Source of the DNA: Archangium violaceum
GTDB taxonomy: Bacteria > Myxococcota > Myxococcia > Myxococcales > Myxococcaceae
Assembly: GCF_016859125.1 (NCBI RefSeq)
Contig: NZ_CP069338.1
Coordinates: forward strand, 6,759,501-6,823,500
Direction of reading: 5' to 3'
DNA length: 64,000 bases
Positions 58,902 through 64,000 of this stretch are shown one piece after another (within the stretch, counting starts at the first letter, position 1; each line of letters starts with the position of its first letter). The notes beneath the pieces are model-generated. The model was given only the letters and a program-made list of their open reading frames with translations. It was not told where the DNA came from and ran no database searches. The translations under genes were made by a program, and so were the position numbers.

Positions 58902-61175
58902 GTGTCTCAGCCCGACACAGCGCGTCTTTCCATGCCTCCATCTTCCAGCCCTCGAGCCCCGCTGGCCCGATCGACGCTCCTCAAGATGGGGGCACGCATC
59001 GGGCTTGTCATCGCCCTCTCCACGCTCTTCAGCTACCTCCACATGCTCTACACCCTGCGTGCGGAGGTCCTCGAGCAGTTGCTGCATCATGTCTCGGAGC
59101 GGAGCCAGCGGGAGCAGTCCATCTTCTTGTTGGCGGAGGACAACCACGCCTTCCTCAAGAAGGCCCTGGAGGAGAGGATTCGAGCGCTCGCGCGGGAAGA
59201 CGTCAGCGCCCGCTTCGACAGCCTGTTCGTGCGGCTGCCCGATGGAACGGTTCGAAACAAGCCGGAGCTCCTCGATGGGACGAGGATGGTGCAAGGCTTC
59301 ATTCCCCCGCACGTGGTCCTCGATGCCGGGTTCCGCACCCGGTTCATGGCCGCGTACGACGTGCTCACCTGGTACGGGCCCGTCCTCCATCTCCGATTCA
59401 GGACGACCTACATCAACCTGCCGGAGGGGGCGATCCTGGGCTTCTGGCCGTGGGCTCCCACCTGGACCCAGCAGCTCAAACCGAGCTTCTCCATCCTCGA
59501 CTACGAGGATTTCCCTCTCACCCTGCCCGAGAACAACCCACGAAGGCAGACCGCCTGGACCGGCATCTACCTGGAGGCCGTCTCCGGGATCTGGATGGCC
59601 TCGGTGTCGACGCCGTTGGACCTGGATGGCCGCCATGTCGCATCGATCGGCCACGATGTCCTGCTCGACGAGTTGATGACCCGCACCATCAACGACCACC
59701 TGCCCGGTGCCTACAACGTCCTCTTCCGCGAGGATGGCCAGCTCATCGCTCATCCCGAGCTGGAACTGGAGGGCTTCACCACCTCCTACAACATCCTGAG
59801 CGCCGCCGCGCAGCCCGACCTCGCTGTCAGTCGCCTCGGTTCCCTGGAGAGCGCGGCCCACCTGCGCGGCATCTTCGAGCGGGTGAAGAACCGTGAGCCC
59901 TCGCAGGGCATGCTGGAGCTCCCGGAGTACGGCGAGTACGTCGCCGTGACGCAACTGCGAGGCCCCGGTTGGTACTTCGCCACCGTGTTGCCCGAGAGCA
60001 TGGTGTCCCAGCCCGCCCTTCTCGCGGCGCGCTTCGTCCTGCTGCTCGGCATCCTGTCGTTGCTGCTGGAGCTGATCATCATGAACCAGGTGCTCCAACA
60101 GCAGATCTCCCGCCCCTTGAAGGCGCTGACCCAGGCCACCGACAAGGTGGCGGCCGGCGACTTCAAGGTGGCGTTGGACACCGCACGCCGCGACGAGCTG
60201 GGACAACTGGCCAGCGCCTTCCAGCTCATGGCCGACGAGGTCCAGCGGCGCGAGGAGGCCCTGCGCCAGGCCAACGAAGGGTTGGAGCAGCGGGTGGAGG
60301 AGCGCACCCGCGAGCTCAAGGCGCTCCACGCGCAGCTGCTGCAGACGGCCCGGCGAGCGGGCATGGCGGAGATCGCCACCAACGTGCTGCACAACGTGGG
60401 CAACGTGCTCAACAGCGTCTACACCTCGGCCCAGATCGCCAAGGAGCGGATGAGCGGGATGAGGCTCGAGCACGTGGGCCGGGTGGCCCACATGCTCCAG
60501 GAGCGCGAGACCGACCTCACCGCCTTCCTCACCCAGGACGAGCGCGGGCGCCATCTCATGCCCTTCCTGGACAAGCTGGGGCAGAACCTGCTGGAGGATC
60601 GCGAGGAGCTCGTCTCACTGCTGAATGACGTGGGCCGCTATACTGAGCACATCGGTGACATCGTCAAGGTACAGCAGAACTACGCCCGGACACCCCGGCT
60701 ACACGAGCAGGTCTCCCTGTCGGAGCTGGTGGAGGATGCCATCCGCATCAACTCGGCCGGGCTCGCCCGTCACCAGGTGAAGGTGCAGCGCCACATCGCC
60801 TCCCTTCCCCCGGTGATGACGGACAAACACAAGACGATGATGATCCTCGTCAACCTGGTCAGCAATGCCAAGTATGCCATGGACTCGGTGGCACCGAGCG
60901 AACGGCTCCTGACGGTGACGATGGAGCAAGCCTCCTCGGACCGCGTCCGCATCGACATCCATGACAACGGCATGGGCATCGCGCCGGAGATGCTCACCCG
61001 CATCTTCCAGTATGGCTTCACCACGCGCGAGGAGGGGCACGGCTTCGGCTTGCATTCCAGTGCCCTGGCGGCCCAGGAGCTGGGCGGCTCCTTGACCGTC
61101 CACAGCGATGGGCCCGGGTGTGGCGCCACGTTCACCCTGGAGCTCCCCTACCACCCGGTCCAGACGGAGGTATGA
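58902..61175 (+). CDS. sensor histidine kinase with double-Cache-like sensor and HAMP domain
   Basis: 757 residues from GTG 58902; ATG 58932 is an alternative. An N-terminal membrane helix (GLVIALSTLFSYLHML), a large periplasmic Cache-like sensor (~60-360), a second helix (ARFVLLLGILSLLLELIIMN), a HAMP region (ISRPLKALTQATDKVAAGDF) and a coiled coil (EEALRQANEGLEQRVEERTR). The kinase core has EIATNVLHNVGNVLNS (H-box, His ~497), NLVSNAKYAM (N-box, ~654), DNGMGI and GFGLH (G-boxes). The H-box form is that of the HWE/NtrB-unlike N-V-L-H-N-V-G-N-V subfamily. No response regulator is adjacent, so it is an orphan kinase. Confidence 0.9.
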   Translation: MSQPDTARLSMPPSSSPRAPLARSTLLKMGARIGLVIALSTLFSYLHMLYTLRAEVLEQLLHHVSERSQREQSIFLLAEDNHAFLKKALEERIRALAREDVSARFDSLFVRLPDGTVRNKPELLDGTRMVQGFIPPHVVLDAGFRTRFMAAYDVLTWYGPVLHLRFRTTYINLPEGAILGFWPWAPTWTQQLKPSFSILDYEDFPLTLPENNPRRQTAWTGIYLEAVSGIWMASVSTPLDLDGRHVASIGHDVLLDELMTRTINDHLPGAYNVLFREDGQLIAHPELELEGFTTSYNILSAAAQPDLAVSRLGSLESAAHLRGIFERVKNREPSQGMLELPEYGEYVAVTQLRGPGWYFATVLPESMVSQPALLAARFVLLLGILSLLLELIIMNQVLQQQISRPLKALTQATDKVAAGDFKVALDTARRDELGQLASAFQLMADEVQRREEALRQANEGLEQRVEERTRELKALHAQLLQTARRAGMAEIATNVLHNVGNVLNSVYTSAQIAKERMSGMRLEHVGRVAHMLQERETDLTAFLTQDERGRHLMPFLDKLGQNLLEDREELVSLLNDVGRYTEHIGDIVKVQQNYARTPRLHEQVSLSELVEDAIRINSAGLARHQVKVQRHIASLPPVMTDKHKTMMILVNLVSNAKYAMDSVAPSERLLTVTMEQASSDRVRIDIHDNGMGIAPEMLTRIFQYGFTTREEGHGFGLHSSALAAQELGGSLTVHSDGPGCGATFTLELPYHPVQTEV

Positions 61176-61212
61176 GCAGCGGCTCCTGCCGAGCCGCCCC
61201 GACACTCCGCAC

Positions 61213-61650
61213 GGTGTGCACCGCATCGGCGAGGTGTCCGAGGAGGCCCGGCACGTGGTGGACGTGGCGCGCCGGTGCCAGGAGGCGGGGATGGCCGTCG
61301 TCCGCCACGGCGCGAAGCTGGGAGACATTGGCGCGGCCATCGAGGAACTGGCGCGGGCGGAGGGGTGCGGCGTGGTGCGGGAGTTCGGGGGACATGGCAT
61401 TGGCCGCCAGATGCACCTGCCGCCCCATGTGCCCCACGTGGGAAAGCGGGGGACGGGCATCACGCTGCGCTCGGGGATGGTGCTCACCATCGAGCCCATG
61501 GTGACGCTCGGGCGCCCGGACGTGCGGGTGTTGCCGGACGGGTGGACGGTGGTGACGGTGGACGGGAGCCTCTCCGCCCAGTTCGAGCACACCCTGCTGG
61601 TGACGCGCGAGGGGTTCGAGGTGCTCACGCCTGGGTGTTTCGCCGGGCCA
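61213..61650 (+). pseudogene. N-terminally truncated type-I methionine aminopeptidase
   Basis: From ~61213 the frame reads GVHRIGEVSEEARHVVDVAR, then GVVREFGGHGIGRQMHLPPH, GMVLTIEPMVTLGRPDVRVL and SLSAQFEHTLLVTREGFEVL. The His (GGHGIG) and two Glu (IEPM, FEHT) metal ligands of the M24 family remain. The first ~110 residues, with the first His and the two Asp ligands, are gone, so it cannot bind both metals. It starts 38 bp after the kinase gene and its end overlaps the convergent regulator's 3' end. Confidence 0.7.
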
Positions 61651-63532
61651 GCCGTGCGGAGAGCAACTCCCGGATGGATGGAGACAGATCGGCCAGGAGG
61701 GCCTCCCCCACCAGGTCATGGCTGAACCACGCGCCCCGGACGAGCGCGGCCTCCTCCAACTCCCGCCAGGCCGTCACCAATCGCTCCTCGGAAGTCTCCA
61801 ACACCGCCGCCGCCTGCCCCAGGGGGAGGTCCACCCCGGCCACCGCGAGCACCTGCGCCAGCCGGAGCGCTTCGGGGGACAAGCGGGCCAGTCGCTTCTG
61901 GATGATGGAGCGGGCCCTCCCCGGCGGAGGCAGTCCCGCGGGGAAATCCCCTTCGAGCGTGTTGGACTCGACGAGGTGTCTGGCCGTCTCCACGACGAAG
62001 AGCGGATTGCCCCCGGTGTAGCGGGCGATGTCTTCCGCCATCCGCTCCAGAGCGGGGACCTCCATGCTTCGCAGCAGGGTGCGCACCGCCTGCGGTGCGA
62101 GTGAATCGAGTTGGATCCACTCTCCCAGGCCGGCATCCGCCACCTGACGGAGCCGCTCGCCCCTCCAGATGGTCTCGTCGGTGCGTTGGCTGAGGGTGAT
62201 CAGCGGGAAACGCCCGGTGGACATCTCGTCTTGGAGCTGCGCGAGGATGTAGAGGCTCAGCTCGCTGCTGTCTCTGTCCATGTACTGGGCATCATCGAAG
62301 GCGATGGTGTCGAACCCGCGCAGCGTCAGGCGCGCCAGTTGGACGACGGCGGCGAAGACGCGGGCCCTTTCCTCCGGACTGAGTGGGAGGGGCAGGGCTT
62401 CCCCGCTCAGCTCCGGGAGCAGCCGCGACAGCTCGCGCCGTACCCAATCCTCCAGCACCAGACCCGGGTTGCGCCGCAACACCTCGCGCACGCCTCGCAC
62501 GTACGTGGCATAGGGCACGTCGAAGTCCCCTGGCCGGGCCGTCAGCAGCAGCCAGCTCCCCCGGGAGCGGGCGAAGTCCATGAGCAGCCGGGACTTGCCC
62601 ACGCCTGCTGGCCCTATCACGAACATCGGTCGGCGCGCGGCCCAGGCCTCTTCCATCCGGACCCACTCGCGCTCGCGCCCCGCGAGCAGGGGAGGGTGCA
62701 CCACGGCGAGCGGTAGCGCCCGCCTCGCGAGAGGGCTGTGGGGAGGCGGGATGGGCTCCTTCTGGATGTCGTGGACGAGCTGGCGTGTCTCGGCCGAGGG
62801 CCGGGTCCCCAGCTCCCGCTCCAGGACTTGTTCACACTGGTACCAGACCTGCAACGCGGCACGCCGGTTCCCGAGCTGGTGATGGAGGCGCATGAGGTGC
62901 TGGAACGCCTTCTCGGAGGTGGGCTCCAGCAGGATCATCCGTTGCGCCGCCTCCAGGGCAGCGGGCAGCCGCCCCTCGCCTTCCTCGAGCAGGACCCGCG
63001 CCTCCAGGGACTTCTGTTGCAGGCTCATCACCCGCATGCGGGTGGCGCGCAGCCAGCCCTCCAGCGCTTCGCACCCGTCGTAGCTCAGCTGCGCGAGCAG
63101 CTCGCCACCCGGGCTGTCCATCCATGTGGGCTCGCCACGTACGAGCTCCCTCACGTCCACCAGCAGGTCCTCGCGGAGCCGCACGGTGTCTCGGCCCTCC
63201 ACGGCGGACTCTCCCAGCAGCTCGCGCAGGCGTCTCAGCAATTGAGACAGATTGTTGCGCGCGGTGGCCTCGCGGGACTCCGGCCAGAACAGGCCCGCCA
63301 GTTTCCCTCGCGCCGTCTCGCCTTCCAATGCGACATAGGCGAGCAGGGCCGCCGTCTTCCGCTCCAACGGCCGTGAGCCATTGCGCCCGCTGTTGAGCCG
63401 AGCACTGCCCAGAAGCTCGATGCGCCAATCGTCCAAGTAATAACGAGTAGCAACCACTCCTGGCCGAGTCCAGCGTTCCTTCCAATCACTTACAGCCTTC
63501 CAGCACCCGCGGCTGCGAGGGTGTGGGGCCAT
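61625..63532 (-). CDS. AfsR/BTAD-like ATPase transcriptional regulator
   Basis: 635 residues from ATG 63532; a GTG at 63457 may be the real start, since the domain begins WRIELLGSARL. Residues ~35-115 are an OmpR-type winged helix (LERKTAALLAYVALEGETAR, NNLSQLLRRLRELLG), ~130-265 the BTAD domain (LEAAQRMILLEPTSEKAFQH, LMRLHHQLGNRRAALQVWYQ), and from ~285 an AAA-type ATPase with GPAGVGKSRLL (~300-310), FDDAQYMD (Walker B) and a helical end. Such SARP-like regulators often activate secondary-metabolite genes. No target is recognisable nearby. Confidence 0.88.
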   Translation of the reverse strand: MAPHPRSRGCWKAVSDWKERWTRPGVVATRYYLDDWRIELLGSARLNSGRNGSRPLERKTAALLAYVALEGETARGKLAGLFWPESREATARNNLSQLLRRLRELLGESAVEGRDTVRLREDLLVDVRELVRGEPTWMDSPGGELLAQLSYDGCEALEGWLRATRMRVMSLQQKSLEARVLLEEGEGRLPAALEAAQRMILLEPTSEKAFQHLMRLHHQLGNRRAALQVWYQCEQVLERELGTRPSAETRQLVHDIQKEPIPPPHSPLARRALPLAVVHPPLLAGREREWVRMEEAWAARRPMFVIGPAGVGKSRLLMDFARSRGSWLLLTARPGDFDVPYATYVRGVREVLRRNPGLVLEDWVRRELSRLLPELSGEALPLPLSPEERARVFAAVVQLARLTLRGFDTIAFDDAQYMDRDSSELSLYILAQLQDEMSTGRFPLITLSQRTDETIWRGERLRQVADAGLGEWIQLDSLAPQAVRTLLRSMEVPALERMAEDIARYTGGNPLFVVETARHLVESNTLEGDFPAGLPPPGRARSIIQKRLARLSPEALRLAQVLAVAGVDLPLGQAAAVLETSEERLVTAWRELEEAALVRGAWFSHDLVGEALLADLSPSIRELLSARLARRNTQA

Positions 63533-63546
63533 ACTTCCAAAAACAG

Positions 63547-63577
63547 GCTCGCCCGGGAGAATCGAACCCGGGCGAGC
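63547..63577. terminator. terminator hairpin for the glycerophosphodiesterase gene
   Basis: GCTCGCCCGGG (63547-63557) and CCCGGGCGAGC (63567-63577) pair exactly, with a 9-base loop. On the minus strand, GTTTTTGG follows two bases after the stem; on the plus strand TTCTTCTCTTTT follows. It sits between the diesterase stop (63626) and the regulator start (63532). A bidirectional intrinsic terminator is likely. Confidence 0.8.
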
Positions 63578-63625
63578 TTCTTCTCTTTTCGAGAAAGAGA
63601 GCCTCGAGGCCTTTCAGCCTTCAGC

Positions 63626-64000
63626 TCAAGGCTTGTAGGTATCCACGGCCTGACGGCCCACGGCGGGGTCGTCGGTGAAGAACCCATCGATGCCGGCCGC
63701 GAGGTACGCGTGGATCTCCTTGATCGCTCCGGACTCGCTGCGCGTGCTGGCCTCTCCCGTTGCCTTGAGCGGGGCGGGCAGGAAGTTGTTCTCCGGGCGG
63801 AAGGTGTACGGGAACACCACCAGCTTCGCCGCGTGGGCGTTGCGCACCAGAGCGCTCGGCTGCTGGAAGTTGCCCGCGTCGTCCACGTTGATGATGCTCA
63901 GCTTGTAGGGCCCGACGCCGTTGGCATAGGTGGCGATCTCCTTCATGCCCGCCTCGGTCATCAGGTCGCTGTAGGTGCGCGGGTCGCCCGCCTTGACGAA
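63626..64000 (-). CDS. glycerophosphodiester phosphodiesterase, C-terminal part (continues past the window)
   Basis: The frame is open to the window edge at 64000, giving 124 residues including FVKAGDPRTYSDLMTEAGMK, HAAKLVVFPYTFRPENNFLP and AGIDGFFTDDPAVGRQAVDT. The final G-I-D-G-F-F-T-D-D-P is the characteristic end of GlpQ-type GDPD enzymes (periplasmic TIM-barrel phosphodiesterases that release glycerol 3-phosphate). The catalytic His pair and the signal peptide lie outside the window. Confidence 0.85.
   Translation of the reverse strand, partial: FVKAGDPRTYSDLMTEAGMKEIATYANGVGPYKLSIINVDDAGNFQQPSALVRNAHAAKLVVFPYTFRPENNFLPAPLKATGEASTRSESGAIKEIHAYLAAGIDGFFTDDPAVGRQAVDTYKP

Noticed and set aside
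57675-60554. A ~959-codon minus-strand frame opposite UbiA and the sensor kinase
   Set aside because: Both plus-strand genes have complete catalytic motifs; the antisense frame is His/Gln/Arg-rich noise.
63547-63577. A tRNA-like T-arm (GGGTTCGATTC on the minus strand)
   Set aside because: The five bases on each side of the loop do not pair as a T-stem, and no acceptor, D or anticodon arm is present. The symmetrical stem and T-runs fit a terminator.

Overview
The window looks like a chromosomal stretch from a myxobacterium of the Archangium/Cystobacter type. Evidence: uniformly high GC with strong G/C third positions, a Ser/Thr kinase with a C-terminal membrane anchor, many lipoproteins and secreted hydrolases, a MopE-like Cys/Gly-rich lipoprotein, MalT-like and AfsR/BTAD-like ATPase regulators, a possible MYXO-CTERM tail, and many small one-component regulators beside their targets. 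No rRNA, tRNA, CRISPR array or insertion sequence was recognised.

Layout. 1-6.5 kb: a divergent alpha/beta-hydrolase/MarR pair with a perfect operator-like palindrome, a large Cys/Gly-rich lipoprotein, a frameshifted secreted protein, a family-3 solute-binding lipoprotein and a frameshifted GT2 glycosyltransferase. 6.5-16 kb: an atypical acyl-CoA-dehydrogenase-like flavoprotein with a desaturase, a CPBP protease with its regulator, a cysteine hydrolase divergent from an Lrp regulator, a GH97 glycosidase and an S15-like hydrolase. 16-17 kb holds gene remnants. 17-25 kb: ACT-domain protein, LuxR/MalT-like regulator, beta-propeller/di-haem cytochrome, amphi-Trp protein, DUF1428 protein and a decayed desaturase.

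25.1-33.9 kb is the most interesting part: an eight-gene minus-strand operon. An indigoidine-synthetase-type NRPS (A domain split by an FMN oxidase domain, then T and TE) leads a tautomerase, a pseudouridine-5'-phosphate glycosidase-like enzyme (IndA type), a HAD phosphatase (IndB type), two half-size DMT transporter subunits, a questin-oxidase-like protein and a uracil phosphoribosyltransferase. The IndA/IndB/IndC core is known from indigoidine and from the pyrimidine-like C-nucleoside minimycin (oxazinomycin). The other members suggest a C-nucleoside product with tailoring oxidation, export and self-protection. A ~1 kb A+T-richer leader with strong inverted repeats precedes the operon.

35-49 kb: HD hydrolase, PNPOx-like protein, GST and divergent LysR, an Ala-rich unknown protein followed by a trigger-factor-like chaperone lacking the ribosome-binding domain, a GH19 chitinase, TetR with a likely operator and VOC enzyme, PAP2 phosphatase, multicopper oxidase, AraC. 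49-64 kb: a tandem unknown family sharing a G-F-x2-S-[FY]-G...D-H motif, an Rpn-type nuclease, lipoproteins, a Ser/Thr kinase, a Cys-rich metal-binding protein, UbiA prenyltransferase, a sensor kinase, an AfsR/BTAD regulator and a partial glycerophosphodiesterase.

About ten loci are broken genes (frameshifts, internal deletions, lost termini) scattered between intact ones, so this looks like an accessory region with high gene turnover. All functions are inferred from sequence reading alone.
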